Below the pieces are notes generated by a model. The model saw nothing but the letters and a program-made list of their open reading frames with translations, did not search any database and was not told the origin of the DNA. Shown here one piece after another: positions 34,238 through 43,309 of a DNA stretch of 57,362 nucleotides. The translations under genes and the position numbers were made by a program. This stretch comes from Thermovibrio guaymasensis (lineage in GTDB: Bacteria > Aquificota > Aquificia > Desulfurobacteriales > Desulfurobacteriaceae): NCBI RefSeq assembly GCF_003633715.1, contig NZ_RBIE01000005.1, positions 1 through 57,362 on the forward strand, given 5' to 3'. How positions within the stretch are numbered: position 1 is the stretch's first letter; the number at the start of each line of letters is the position of its first letter.

Positions 34238-34923
34238 TCCTTGAGATAGAGAGGAACCTCTGGAATAAAGGCTACTCTCTCGTAGCGGGGATTGACGAGG
34301 CGGGGAGAGGGCCTCTTGCCGGGCCTGTTGTGGCAGCGGCAGTGGTCTTCCCCAAAAACGTCAATCCTTTTTTATTTAGAGATTCAAAAAGGATTTCTCC
34401 TTCTAAAAGGCTCTCCTTGTTTAGAGAGATTTACTCTGAGGCTTTAGCAGTAGGTGTAGGCTTTGCAGACTCTAAAGAGATAGACCAGCTTAATATATAC
34501 AGGGCAACAGTTCTTGCTGCCGAAAGGGCAATTTCTGAGCTCCCCTTCACCCCCGACTTCCTCATAACTGATTACCTGAAGATTCCCTCCTTTTCAAACA
34601 GGATTCTTCCCATACCAAAAGGTGATGAAAGGAGCTTTTCCTGTGCCTGTGCAAGCGTAGTTGCTAAAGTTGTCAGGGATTTTATAATGGAAGAGCTCTC
34701 AAAGTTGTTTCCAGGTTACGGTTTTGAGAGGAATAAAGGCTACCCTACAAAGGAGCACTGTGAAGCAATAAGGAAACTAGGGATAACCCCTATTCACAGG
34801 AGGAGCTTTGGGAGGGTCAAGGGAGAGAGGGAGAATGGGGGAGGAGATTGCATCCCGGCTACTACAGAGGAAAGGCTATCGTATTATCGCCAGAAACTTT
34901 ACGAGCTACTGGGGGGAGATTGA
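34219..34923 (+). CDS. rnhB: Ribonuclease HII
   Basis: 234 aa. [19 protein letters not shown] holds the first two acidic residues; the DYLKIP segment (Asp) and [12 protein letters not shown] give the rest of the active site. It removes RNA from RNA-DNA hybrids and nicks at misincorporated ribonucleotides. The usual protein ends soon after HRRSFGRVK, but this frame continues about 35 residues into yraN. The start overlaps the rplS stop by 19 bases. Confidence 0.9.
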   Translation: MDDKEVILEIERNLWNKGYSLVAGIDEAGRGPLAGPVVAAAVVFPKNVNPFLFRDSKRISPSKRLSLFREIYSEALAVGVGFADSKEIDQLNIYRATVLAAERAISELPFTPDFLITDYLKIPSFSNRILPIPKGDERSFSCACASVVAKVVRDFIMEELSKLFPGYGFERNKGYPTKEHCEAIRKLGITPIHRRSFGRVKGERENGGGDCIPATTEERLSYYRQKLYELLGGD

Positions 34924-35155
34924 CATAGTAGCTCTTGAACCTGAAACGAAAACTCTAGTCTTTGTAGAGGTAAGGCTTAGGAAGAACTCGGATTTCGGCC
35001 ATCCGTTGGAGACAATTGATTCAAGGAAAGTAGAGAGAATAAAGAAAACAGCTCTCCTCTTCCTTGAAAAGAACCCTACTAACTGGGAAAGCGTAAGGTT
35101 TGACGTTATAGTCATTTTAGGTGAGGAAGTTATCCATATACCTAACGCTTTTTAA
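34835..35155 (+). CDS. YraN/UPF0102-family predicted endonuclease-like protein
   Basis: 106 aa if started at ATG 34835 (GGGAGAGAGGGAGA upstream); a TTG at 34808 adds nine residues. Family pattern: [28 protein letters not shown], and VFVEVRLR (ExK-like positions of the PD-(D/E)XK fold). Role unproven; members usually accompany rnhB. It overlaps the rnhB tail by about 89 bases, unusually long. Confidence 0.85.
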   Translation: MGEEIASRLLQRKGYRIIARNFTSYWGEIDIVALEPETKTLVFVEVRLRKNSDFGHPLETIDSRKVERIKKTALLFLEKNPTNWESVRFDVIVILGEEVIHIPNAF

Positions 35156-35163
35156 TTTAATCG

Positions 35164-35191
35164 TTGATATAATTTGCCAACCGTCTATATT
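35164..35191 (+). promoter_or_regulatory. Putative infB promoter
   Basis: TTGATA at 35164-35169 and TATATT at 35186-35191, spacing 16, in the 71-base gap before infB. Confidence 0.55.
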
Positions 35192-35226
35192 AAGAGCAGG
35201 TTTAACCGTAGTAAGGAGGTTTTGTT

Positions 35227-37827
35227 TTGGCTAAAGTAAGAGTACACCAGCTTGCGAAAGAGCTGGGAATTCCTTCAAAGGAGCTCCTTCAGAAGTTAAG
35301 GAACGAACTTGATATGCAAGTTAAGAGTATTCACTCCTCCCTAGATGAAAAGCAGGTTATGCTCGTTAAGGAGTTTATAAAACCTATTGAGGTTAAAGAG
35401 GAAAAGCCTGCTCCTGTTAAAGAGGAAAAGGTAGAGAAAAGGGAAGAGGTTAAGTTAGAAGAGAAGGTTGAGGCTGTTAAGACTCAACCTGTTGAAGTTC
35501 AAAAAGAAGCTCCTTCACCTAAAGGAGAGGTGAAGAGAGAAGAGAAGGTGGAAAAGAGCGAAGAAAGGGAGAGGAAGAGAGAGGAGAAGAGGCGCTCAGA
35601 CGTTAGAATCCTATCTCCTGAAGAGCTTGCAAGGAGGAGAAGAAGGAGGAGGAAGCCCCAGCGTAGAGAAGAGGCAAGGGAAAGAGGAGAGAAGAAGGAA
35701 AGGAGAGATAGGAGAGGAAAGCCTCCCGTAAGGAAGGAGAGGTTTAAGAAAGAAGAGGAGAAGGTAACTAGAGAACAGCTTGAGAAGTTGGTTGCCTCTA
35801 CTAAGGAGAGCACCCAGAAAGAGAAGGAAAAGCCAAGGACTGAAGAGGAGATCCGTGCTCAGAAGAAAAGAGAACAGAAGGAACTTGAGGACCAGAAGCG
35901 CTTTGAAGAGCTCATGAGGAAGATTGAGGAGAAGAACAGGGCTAAGAAGAAAAAGAGGAAGAAGAAGAAAGAGGAAGTTAAAGAGGAAGTTCCTTTTGAA
36001 GAGCTTAGCGAAGAGGAGCAGCTACAGAGGTTAATTGAAGAGGAAGAGAGGGCAAAGACCGTTATTATCCCCGAAGTTATCTCCGTTAGGGAATTTGCGG
36101 AGAAATTGGGAGTTGAACCTAACCAGCTACTTCAGGACCTTATTGCCCTTGGTAAGTTTGTTGCTATAAATCAGCCTATAGACTTTGAGACTGCTAAGAA
36201 GGTTGCCGAGAAGTACGGTAAAGTTGTTAAGCTTGAAGGTGCTGAGGAGGAAGAGGCCGTTCTTGAAGCTGAGCTTGAAGAGACCCCCGACAGGGAAGAG
36301 GACCTAAGACCGCGTCCTCCTGTAATTACAGTCATGGGACACGTTGACCACGGTAAGACAACACTCCTTGACTACATAAGGAATACAAAAGTTGCTGAAA
36401 GGGAAGCAGGTGGAATCACTCAGCACATTGGTGCTTCAGTAGTTGAAGCCGATACAAGTGAAGGCAAGAAAACTTTAGTGTTCCTTGATACTCCTGGCCA
36501 CGAAGCCTTTACGGCGATGAGGGCAAGGGGTGCTCAGGCTACGGATATTGTTGTCCTTGTAGTAGCCGCCGATGACGGTGTTATGCCCCAGACTGTTGAA
36601 GCTATAAACCACGCAAAGGCTGCTGGAGTTCCGATAATTGTTGCGATTAACAAAATTGATAAGCCTGGGGCTAACCCAGATAGAGTTAAACAGGAACTTA
36701 CACAGCACGGCCTTATACCTGAGGATTGGGGTGGTGATACTGTAATGGTCCCCGTCTCTGCAAAGACCGGACAGGGAGTTGACGAACTTCTTGAGATGAT
36801 TGCCCTTCAGGCTGAACTTATGGAGCTAAAGGCCAATCCAAATAAGCCTGCAAGGGGTGTAGTCCTTGAGGCCAAGCTTGATAAGAAGAGGGGACCTGTT
36901 GCGACCTTCTTAGTTCAGAGTGGAACCTTAAAGGTTGGTGATGCTGTAGTTGCAGGCCTTTACGCTGGAAAGATAAGGGCAATGTTTGACGATAAGGGCC
37001 GCCAGGTGAAGGAGGCCGGTCCCTCTATGCCGGTTGAGGTTTTAGGCCTTGAAGGCGTTCCTATGGCCGGTGATAAGTTCTACGTGGTTGAGAGTTTGGA
37101 AAAGGCAAGGAAGATTGCCGAGAAGCGTCAGGAGCTTGCCAGAGAGTCTGCCCTTGAGAAGGAAAAGAGGGTTTCCCTTGAAGACCTCTTCTCAAGGATG
37201 CAGTCTGGGGAGGTTAAGGAGCTTAACATCGTCCTTAAGGCTGATGCTCAAGGTTCAATAGAGGCAATAAGGAAGTCCCTTGAGGAACTTTCTACAGATG
37301 AGGTTAAGGTAAACGTTATCCACGCAGGAGTTGGACCGATAACTGAGAACGACATTATGCTTGCCGCAGCTTCAAATGCGATTGTTATAGGGTTTAACGT
37401 CCGTCCCGATAGTGCTGCAAGGCAGGCAGCTGAGAGGGAGAAGGTAGATGTCAGGACTTACAGGGTTATTTACGACATAGTAGACGAAGTTAAAAAGGCT
37501 ATGTCGGGTCTCCTTGAGCCTGAGGAGAAGGAAGTATACCTCGGCTCGGCAGAAGTTAGGGCAACCTTTAAAGTGCCTAAGGTCGGAACGGTTGCCGGCT
37601 GTTACGTGAGGGACGGTGTAATCAGGAGGAATGCAAACGTAAGGCTGGTAAGGGACGGAGTTGTAATTTACGATGGAAAGATTGCTTCCCTTAAAAGATT
37701 TAAAGAGGACGTTAGGGAAGTTCAGGCAGGTTACGAGTGTGGAGTTGGCCTTGAGAACTTTAACGACATCAAAGTAGGTGATATTATTGAGTGCTATACT
37801 ATTGAAAAGGTTGAGAGAGAAGTTTAA
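35227..37827 (+). CDS. infB: Translation initiation factor IF-2
   Basis: 866 aa. N-terminal IF2_N ([21 protein letters not shown]), a long Lys/Glu/Arg-rich flexible linker (about 65-270), a second IF2_N-like segment ([20 protein letters not shown]), then the GTPase domain: [15 protein letters not shown]-type G1 ([11 protein letters not shown]), [12 protein letters not shown] and VSAKTG, and domains II to IV. It places fMet-tRNA on the 30S subunit. TTG start at 35227 behind AAGGAGG. Its stop and the next ATG overlap (TAATG). Confidence 0.97.
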   Translation: MAKVRVHQLAKELGIPSKELLQKLRNELDMQVKSIHSSLDEKQVMLVKEFIKPIEVKEEKPAPVKEEKVEKREEVKLEEKVEAVKTQPVEVQKEAPSPKGEVKREEKVEKSEERERKREEKRRSDVRILSPEELARRRRRRRKPQRREEARERGEKKERRDRRGKPPVRKERFKKEEEKVTREQLEKLVASTKESTQKEKEKPRTEEEIRAQKKREQKELEDQKRFEELMRKIEEKNRAKKKKRKKKKEEVKEEVPFEELSEEEQLQRLIEEEERAKTVIIPEVISVREFAEKLGVEPNQLLQDLIALGKFVAINQPIDFETAKKVAEKYGKVVKLEGAEEEEAVLEAELEETPDREEDLRPRPPVITVMGHVDHGKTTLLDYIRNTKVAEREAGGITQHIGASVVEADTSEGKKTLVFLDTPGHEAFTAMRARGAQATDIVVLVVAADDGVMPQTVEAINHAKAAGVPIIVAINKIDKPGANPDRVKQELTQHGLIPEDWGGDTVMVPVSAKTGQGVDELLEMIALQAELMELKANPNKPARGVVLEAKLDKKRGPVATFLVQSGTLKVGDAVVAGLYAGKIRAMFDDKGRQVKEAGPSMPVEVLGLEGVPMAGDKFYVVESLEKARKIAEKRQELARESALEKEKRVSLEDLFSRMQSGEVKELNIVLKADAQGSIEAIRKSLEELSTDEVKVNVIHAGVGPITENDIMLAAASNAIVIGFNVRPDSAARQAAEREKVDVRTYRVIYDIVDEVKKAMSGLLEPEEKEVYLGSAEVRATFKVPKVGTVAGCYVRDGVIRRNANVRLVRDGVVIYDGKIASLKRFKEDVREVQAGYECGVGLENFNDIKVGDIIECYTIEKVEREV

Positions 37828-38117
37828 TGGAAAGGGCAAAGAAGGACTTAAAAGAGACTTTTGAACATTATTTAAATCAAGGTCTAAGCGAGGGTGAGGC
37901 CCTAAAGAGAACCGTTGAAGAGGTAAAGGAGAGGCATTCGGAAAAGGCCTTTAAGGGAGCTCTCTCGGAGTTTCTGAGGGAGCTCCTTTCATCCTACAAA
38001 CCTGAGAACCTTACAGAGGCAGACCCTCTCCTTACATTTGTTGAATCCCTTTATCAGGAGTATGAGTTCTTGAAGCCCAAGTTAGAGGCCTTCTTAAAGA
38101 AATTAAGGGGGGATTAG
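37827..38117 (+). CDS. Hypothetical helical protein (96 aa)
   Basis: Highly charged and helical, with regular Leu/Lys/Glu spacing (KKDLKETFEHYLNQGLSEGE, EALKRTVEEVKERHSEK). No signal peptide, membrane helix or recognised domain. It overlaps infB by the TAATG junction and is followed four bases later by the PfkB gene. Cytosolic small protein in a translation operon; function not known. Confidence 0.65.
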   Translation: MERAKKDLKETFEHYLNQGLSEGEALKRTVEEVKERHSEKAFKGALSEFLRELLSSYKPENLTEADPLLTFVESLYQEYEFLKPKLEAFLKKLRGD

Positions 38118-38121
38118 CACT

Positions 38122-39054
38122 TTGCTCCTTTCCCTTTGTCCAAATCCTTGTCTTGACGTTTACTACTATACAGGCGTTTTAAAGGAAGACGATACAAACA
38201 GAGTGAATAATCCCCTTATCTCTCCCGGCGGTAAGGGAGTAAATGCTGCAAGGGTCGCAGCAAGGTTCTGCTCTGACGTCTTCCTTGCACTTCCTCTGGG
38301 AGGATGCATCGGAAATTGCGTTAAAGAGGGGCTTGAGAAGGAAGGGCTCTCTTTAATAGTTGTTGAAACGAAGTCTGAGACCAGAGTTAACACCATTCTT
38401 GAGCAGAGGGCTAAGGGGAAGCACATACTCATAGCTTCAAGGGGAGCTCCACTATCAGGTGAGGAAATAGAGAAGTTAAAGTACTCTATCTGTGTGGAGT
38501 GTTCCCCTAAAGTCTTAATCCTTGGAGGGAGCGTTCCTCCCAACTTACCCTCTACGTACTACGCTGAAATTGTGGAACGTTTCAAGGGAACCGATACGAA
38601 GGTTATAGTTGATGCCGATGGAGATCTGCTGAAGAACGCCATAGAAGCCGGTCCCTTTGCCGTTAAACCGAATAAACACGAGCTTGAGAGGTTTGTAGGT
38701 CATCCTCTCTTAAGCCTTGAGGAGATAGTTTCTGCAGCCAGGGAGATATCTAAGTATGGAGTTAAAGTAGTTATAGTCTCCCTTGGAGAGCACGGCGCAA
38801 TTGCCCTTTATGGAGATGAGGTCTTTAGGATTATTCCTCCTAAGGTAGAGGTGAAGAACACCGTCGGGGCTGGTGATTCAGTTGTAGGAGGGTTTGCCTG
38901 TAAGCTATACTTAGACTCTAAAGTTGAAGAAGCTCTGAAGTTTGCAATTGCGTGTGGAACGGCTACTGTAGTTGAGGAGGGAACGAAGCTCTGTAGGCCA
39001 GAGGTGGTTGATGGATTAGTTAAAAGAACAAGAATTTTTACTCTATCTCTCTAA
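38122..39054 (+). CDS. PfkB-family sugar kinase (1-phosphofructokinase-like)
   Basis: 310 aa ribokinase fold. SPGGKGVNAARVAARF is the N-terminal PfkB signature, and NTVGAGDSVVGGF the C-terminal one with the catalytic Asp. The opening LLSLCPNPCLDVYYY matches the FruK/LacC group, suggesting fructose-1-phosphate, fructose-6-phosphate or tagatose-6-phosphate as substrate. No PTS genes are near, so a role as 6-phosphofructokinase in gluconeogenic/glycolytic balance is as likely. TTG start at 38122, about ten bases after AGGGGGG. Confidence 0.82.
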   Translation: MLLSLCPNPCLDVYYYTGVLKEDDTNRVNNPLISPGGKGVNAARVAARFCSDVFLALPLGGCIGNCVKEGLEKEGLSLIVVETKSETRVNTILEQRAKGKHILIASRGAPLSGEEIEKLKYSICVECSPKVLILGGSVPPNLPSTYYAEIVERFKGTDTKVIVDADGDLLKNAIEAGPFAVKPNKHELERFVGHPLLSLEEIVSAAREISKYGVKVVIVSLGEHGAIALYGDEVFRIIPPKVEVKNTVGAGDSVVGGFACKLYLDSKVEEALKFAIACGTATVVEEGTKLCRPEVVDGLVKRTRIFTLSL

Positions 39055-39074
39055 ACAAAATTTTAGGTTCTGAG

Positions 39075-40112
39075 ATGATTAATAGTGGGGAAAAAAAAGA
39101 AAAGAAGGCTTTCGCTATTGGTGTTATTTCTGTAATAACTTTTTTGTTCTTAATTTCATTTGGTTATTACAACTATGCTTTTAACTTAAGGAAGCTCGGT
39201 ATCTTTGAACTTGTTAGCGGATTAGCTGTACTTTTAAACTTTATTGCTTTTCTCTATACAAGAAAATATTCTCTTCATTCTTCAATTTTTCTCTTTATTA
39301 TCAGTATAGTTCTTTCCGTTTTGATCATTACAGGAGGCATCCATAATACTGGAATTTTCTGGATTTACCTATACCCTGCTTTAGTTTTGGTTTTAAAGGA
39401 CTTTAAAAAGGCAGTTTTGTGGAATATTTACTTTGTTGTTCTGTTAGTTTTAATTGTTGTAGCAGATTCTCTATATTTTATTGAACTTCCTTACGATAAA
39501 ACTACCCTGAGACAGGCAATTTTCGTTTACTTTTCCCTTTTGCTTCTTTCCTATTTTCAGTTTAAGTTCTACGCAGAACTTATAGATGATATGAAAGTAC
39601 TTGCAGTCCGCGATCCTCTTACTGGTCTTTACAACAGGGCGTTTGCTTTCTCCTACCTTTCTCAAGAAATTGAGAAGCTTAAAAGAGGGGAAGTGAAAAA
39701 CGTGTGTGTTGCCTACATAGACCTTGATAACTTTAAGTACGTTAACGATACTTTCGGCCATTCGGTAGGAGACAGCGTTTTAAACGATATAGGGGAGCTC
39801 CTTAGTAGACACTTTAGGAAGGAAGACGTTGTAGCCAGGATAGGAGGTGATGAATTTATCGTGATTTTTACAAATTGCGATAGGGAAAAGATTATCGAAA
39901 GGCTTGAACTGCTTAGGGAGGCGATAGAGAGGAAGTTTCAAAGGTTTGGTATTTCGATGAGTTTCGGTATAGCCGAGGCTCCTACGGACTCACTTCTTTC
40001 AAGTTTCCTAATTAGAATGGCAGATGAAAGGATGTACAAGGATAAAGGGGCAAGGAAAAAGGAAAGAGTTGGAAGTATAGATAAAGCCCCGGAAGGGGCT
40101 TCAGACCTTTAA
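39075..40112 (+). CDS. Membrane diguanylate cyclase
   Basis: 345 aa. About six hydrophobic helices in residues 10-165, then a GGDEF domain: DPLTGLYNRAF, DLDNFKYVND, and catalytic loop RIGGDEF. RKED (RxxD) a few residues before is the product-inhibition I-site. It should make c-di-GMP from two GTP, gated by an unidentified membrane signal. The last four bases overlap the convergent nrdB stop. The tail after GGDEF is Lys/Arg-rich. Confidence 0.9.
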   Translation: MINSGEKKEKKAFAIGVISVITFLFLISFGYYNYAFNLRKLGIFELVSGLAVLLNFIAFLYTRKYSLHSSIFLFIISIVLSVLIITGGIHNTGIFWIYLYPALVLVLKDFKKAVLWNIYFVVLLVLIVVADSLYFIELPYDKTTLRQAIFVYFSLLLLSYFQFKFYAELIDDMKVLAVRDPLTGLYNRAFAFSYLSQEIEKLKRGEVKNVCVAYIDLDNFKYVNDTFGHSVGDSVLNDIGELLSRHFRKEDVVARIGGDEFIVIFTNCDREKIIERLELLREAIERKFQRFGISMSFGIAEAPTDSLLSSFLIRMADERMYKDKGARKKERVGSIDKAPEGASDL

Positions 40113-41167
40113 ATTTCGTCCCAGCCTTCAACTGCGCTTGCCTGGTTGTAGCTGGTAACGGTGGCCTCAAAGAAATTTGCCTTAACGTTACCCTCACCGC
40201 CGGTATCGGCAATTCTTTCTAGGTGTTCGTAAGGGTTGGGTCTATCGGGGAAGATTGGTTCTAGTCCGAGGGCCTTTAACCTTTTATTGGCTATGTAGTA
40301 GGTGTAGTCCTCAATAGACTTCTCGTTCATTCCCAAAATTTTGTTCCCTATTACTTTCTTGCTGAACCTCTGTTCCTGTTCAACGGCGATTTTAAACATC
40401 TGATAAATTTTGTCCTTTGTTAAGTACTTCTTGAAGCCCTCGTCTGTTAAGTCCTTCATAAAGTGTTCAAATAGGATCACGTGGGTGAGCTCGTCTCGGT
40501 TAATGTACCTGATTATATCTGCAGTTCCCTGCATTAAGTTCCTTGAGGCTAAGTTGTAGAAGAACATAAATCCGTTGTAGAAGTAGAGTCCTTCAAGGAG
40601 GTAGTTTCCGATTAGTACCTCTCCGTAGTTTTCCATTGTTGGCTCTTCAAGGAACTTCTGGTAGATGTCGGCTATGTACTTGTTCCTCTCAAAAAGGATT
40701 GGGTCCTTCTTCCACCAGTAGTAGACCTCTTCCCTCTTCTCAGCAGGAACTACGCTCTCAATCGTGTAACCGTAGCTCTGTGAGTGGATAGCTTCCTGAT
40801 AGGCGTGGATTGAGAGGTCAATCGTGATTTCGGGAGCTTTAACGTAGGCTGCAATGTTTGGAATGTTCGTTGTCTGGATTGAGTCAAGGAAGACGAGGAA
40901 AGAGAGGATCTCGTCGTAAGCCTGCCTTTCGTCGTCTGTTAGCTCCTTGTAGTCCTGAACGTCCTGTGTAAGGTCAACTGTTTCGGGTATCCAGAAGTTG
41001 GCCATCATTACCCTGTAAAGCTTTGGAGCCCACTCGTACTTAATTACGTTCAAGTTAAAGATGTTTGTTGTATCCCCGTGGAGAATTCCCCTCTTTGCCG
41101 GATCGTCGTTCCCGTTTGGGTTAAATATCGGACGGGGCTTCATTAACTCCTTCCTTATGTCAGACAT
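40109..41167 (-). CDS. nrdB: Class I ribonucleotide reductase beta subunit
   Basis: 352 aa ferritin-like radical subunit. Metal ligands include Asp in VDLTQDVQDYKELT, Glu/His in YQEAIHSQSY, and Glu/His in DELTHV. The Tyr of EAIHSQSY aligns with the radical Tyr of E. coli NrdB (Y122), so a tyrosyl radical is possible. ATG at 41167 preceded by GGAGGAAGA is chosen over an upstream ATG at 41209 with no such site. Works with NrdA encoded at 20396, not adjacent, so the subunits are made from separate transcripts. Confidence 0.94.
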   Translation of the reverse strand: MSDIRKELMKPRPIFNPNGNDDPAKRGILHGDTTNIFNLNVIKYEWAPKLYRVMMANFWIPETVDLTQDVQDYKELTDDERQAYDEILSFLVFLDSIQTTNIPNIAAYVKAPEITIDLSIHAYQEAIHSQSYGYTIESVVPAEKREEVYYWWKKDPILFERNKYIADIYQKFLEEPTMENYGEVLIGNYLLEGLYFYNGFMFFYNLASRNLMQGTADIIRYINRDELTHVILFEHFMKDLTDEGFKKYLTKDKIYQMFKIAVEQEQRFSKKVIGNKILGMNEKSIEDYTYYIANKRLKALGLEPIFPDRPNPYEHLERIADTGGEGNVKANFFEATVTSYNQASAVEGWDEI

Positions 41168-41237
41168 TCTTCCTCCAGAATTGTTTTTCCTCTTTTGATG
41201 GCCTATCAATTATAAGACTCTTTTGGAGGTAGTTAAG

Positions 41238-42440
41238 TTGACGCTCTTTGAGAAGTTCTTCGAAGGAAGGGAGTTCATTTGGAAGCCAGGACTTGAGAGG
41301 GTAAGTTCAGCCGTAAGGGAATTTGGAGGGAAGGAATACCCTTCAGTAATTGTTGCAGGAACTAACGGTAAGGGGAGCACTGCCCTTTTAACTGCCGAGG
41401 CCTTAATGAAACAGGGCTTCCGTGTAGGTCTGTTTACTTCTCCCCACGTTTACAGGTTTAACGAAAGAATCAGAGTAAACCTTAAAGAAGTTAGCACTGA
41501 AGGGCTTGATGAAGCCTTTAAGGGTATTAGACCTTTAGTTGAGAGGTTTGAGCTTACATACTTTGAGGCTTCCCTCCTTTTAGCCCTTGAAGTTTTTAAA
41601 AGGGAAAGTGTTGACTGTGCAGTTTTTGAGGTAGGTCTTGGAGGGAGGCTGGATGCGACTAACGTTCTGGAACATCAGGTTGGACTTTTAACTAAGGTTT
41701 CCCTTGACCACAGAGGTTGGTTAGGGAATAGTCTTAAGGAGATTGCCGGGGAAAAGGTTGCAGTTTTGAAGGAGGGTATGGTTGGAGTATCACTTAGTAA
41801 CCCTTCTGAAGTTTTGAGGGTTTTAAAGGATAACTTTAGGGGAGAACTCCACCTCTACGGAAAGGACTTTTGGGCTGAAGGGGTAAGAGTGGGCCTTAAG
41901 GGAACAGAGTTCTTCTACATGGGGCAAATTCCCATAAGTTTGAGTTTAGTAGGTGACCACTACGCCGAAAACGGGTGTGGGGCTATAAGGGCGGCTCAGG
42001 TTTTGACTGAGAGGTTTTTGGGGAAGAAGTTCCTTATTCCGAGGGAGTTTAGTTCACTTCTTCCGGGAAGGTTTGAGGTTTTTAGAGAGGCTCCTCCCTT
42101 CATCTTTGATGGGGCCCACAACGGCCAGGCCCTGAGAGCTCTCTTTAATACCTTGAAAGAGCTCGGAATAAAGGCTTCGGTAATCTTTGGAGCTTTTAAG
42201 GACAAGGAGCTTGAGGACAACCTGAAGGAGATTAAGTCTTACCTTGACTACTCGGGAGGAGATTTCTTCTCAGTATCCCTTCCTCCTCCCCGGGGCCTTT
42301 CTGCACAGGAGCTCTTAGAGAAGGCCAAAGAGTTAGGTTTAAAAGGAAGAATCCTTAAAGAGGTAAGGGTTTCAGATTTTAAAGATCCTGTAGTTCTAAC
42401 CGGTTCTTTCTACGTTGGAGGTTTAGTTGAGAGAAGTTAA
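41238..42440 (+). CDS. folC: Folylpolyglutamate synthase / dihydrofolate synthase
   Basis: 400 aa Mur-ligase fold. P-loop VIVAGTNGKGSTAL, GLFTSPHVYRFNERIRVN, FEVGLGGRLDATN (catalytic region), and FDGAHN. It adds glutamate to folates and, in many bacteria, to dihydropteroate. I set the start at TTG 41238, seven bases after GGAGGT; a TTG at 41223 lies before that site. It overlaps the next gene by 14 bases. Confidence 0.93.
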   Translation: MTLFEKFFEGREFIWKPGLERVSSAVREFGGKEYPSVIVAGTNGKGSTALLTAEALMKQGFRVGLFTSPHVYRFNERIRVNLKEVSTEGLDEAFKGIRPLVERFELTYFEASLLLALEVFKRESVDCAVFEVGLGGRLDATNVLEHQVGLLTKVSLDHRGWLGNSLKEIAGEKVAVLKEGMVGVSLSNPSEVLRVLKDNFRGELHLYGKDFWAEGVRVGLKGTEFFYMGQIPISLSLVGDHYAENGCGAIRAAQVLTERFLGKKFLIPREFSSLLPGRFEVFREAPPFIFDGAHNGQALRALFNTLKELGIKASVIFGAFKDKELEDNLKEIKSYLDYSGGDFFSVSLPPPRGLSAQELLEKAKELGLKGRILKEVRVSDFKDPVVLTGSFYVGGLVERS

Positions 42441-43308
42441 GTTCCTTTGGAAGAAAAGAGAGGCTGAGGACTTTATAGTTAAAGAGATTTCTGAGTTTGA
42501 AATTGATGAGGAAGGAAGCCACTACCTCTACCTCCTTGCAAAGAGGAATTACACAACGAGGGAAGTTTCAAAGAGGTTTAACCTTTCCTATGCAGGTATG
42601 AAGGATAAATTTGCATTGACCTTTCAGAAGGTATCTTCCTCAGAGTTTTTAGGGAATTTAATTTCAGAGAAAGAAGACCAAAGGTGGTTTATTCTAAAGT
42701 TCTTAGGGAAGATTAGAAGGAAAGTTAAGATCGGACAGCTAAAGGGTAACAAGTTCGCCGTAAAGGTTGAAGGTTTTAACTTTAAAGAGAGGAAAGCCTT
42801 TATAAACTACTACGACGTTCAGAGGATAGGTGGAAACTGGTTTAGGGGAAAGGAGCTCCTTAAGAGGCTCCTTGATAAACCGAGAAGGAGGTTAAAGTGG
42901 AGTGAAAACCTCCTCCTTGACTCTTACCTATCTTACCTTTGGAACAGGAGTTTGGAGCTCTACCTCATTGATAGGTTTACAGGCTATTACATTTTTGACG
43001 GAGAGGAAAGGTTCTTCATACCTGAAAGTTTAGAAGAGAGAATTGATGGACTTCCGAAGTTCTGGACTGTTCTGGGCTATAAGAAAAAGCTCCTAACTTC
43101 TGCTCTTTACTACCGGGAGGTTTTAAAAGGGGAAGGGTTCAGTCTAGATGAAGTTTTGGAGGGCTTGAGGGCTTTGGGAATTAAAGGGGACTACCGTATG
43201 ACCTACGTCCTTGTTAAGGACTTTAAAGTAATTGGGAAGTACGCCTTCTTTTTCCTTCCCAAGGGATCTTTTGCTACCATGTTCTTAAAACACATTCAGG
43301 CGGTTTAA
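42427..43308 (+). CDS. Second TruD-like pseudouridine synthase, shortened
   Basis: 293 aa, about 100 shorter than the truD at 1443. It keeps the core motif YAGMKDKFALTFQ with the catalytic Asp, the QLKGNKFAVKVEGF segment, and the end PKGSFATMFLK, but the NYFGxQRFG motif reads NYYDVQRIGG and the inserted TRUD domain is much reduced. It is a likely paralogue with a different RNA target or an inactive partner. TTG start at 42427 within folC. Neighbours are folC, a PflX-like enzyme and a dihydrouridine synthase, another tRNA modifier. Confidence 0.85.
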   Translation: MREVKFLWKKREAEDFIVKEISEFEIDEEGSHYLYLLAKRNYTTREVSKRFNLSYAGMKDKFALTFQKVSSSEFLGNLISEKEDQRWFILKFLGKIRRKVKIGQLKGNKFAVKVEGFNFKERKAFINYYDVQRIGGNWFRGKELLKRLLDKPRRRLKWSENLLLDSYLSYLWNRSLELYLIDRFTGYYIFDGEERFFIPESLEERIDGLPKFWTVLGYKKKLLTSALYYREVLKGEGFSLDEVLEGLRALGIKGDYRMTYVLVKDFKVIGKYAFFFLPKGSFATMFLKHIQAV

Positions 43309-43309
43309 A

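Noticed and set aside
35499-35813. Minus-strand Ser/Leu-rich frame opposite infB
   Set aside because: It is the complement of the Lys/Glu-rich IF-2 linker; low-complexity artefact.
35400-35960. GAGGAA/AAGAGG purine-rich tract resembling a DNA repeat array
   Set aside because: It is simply the coding of the charged IF-2 linker; no regular repeat unit is present.
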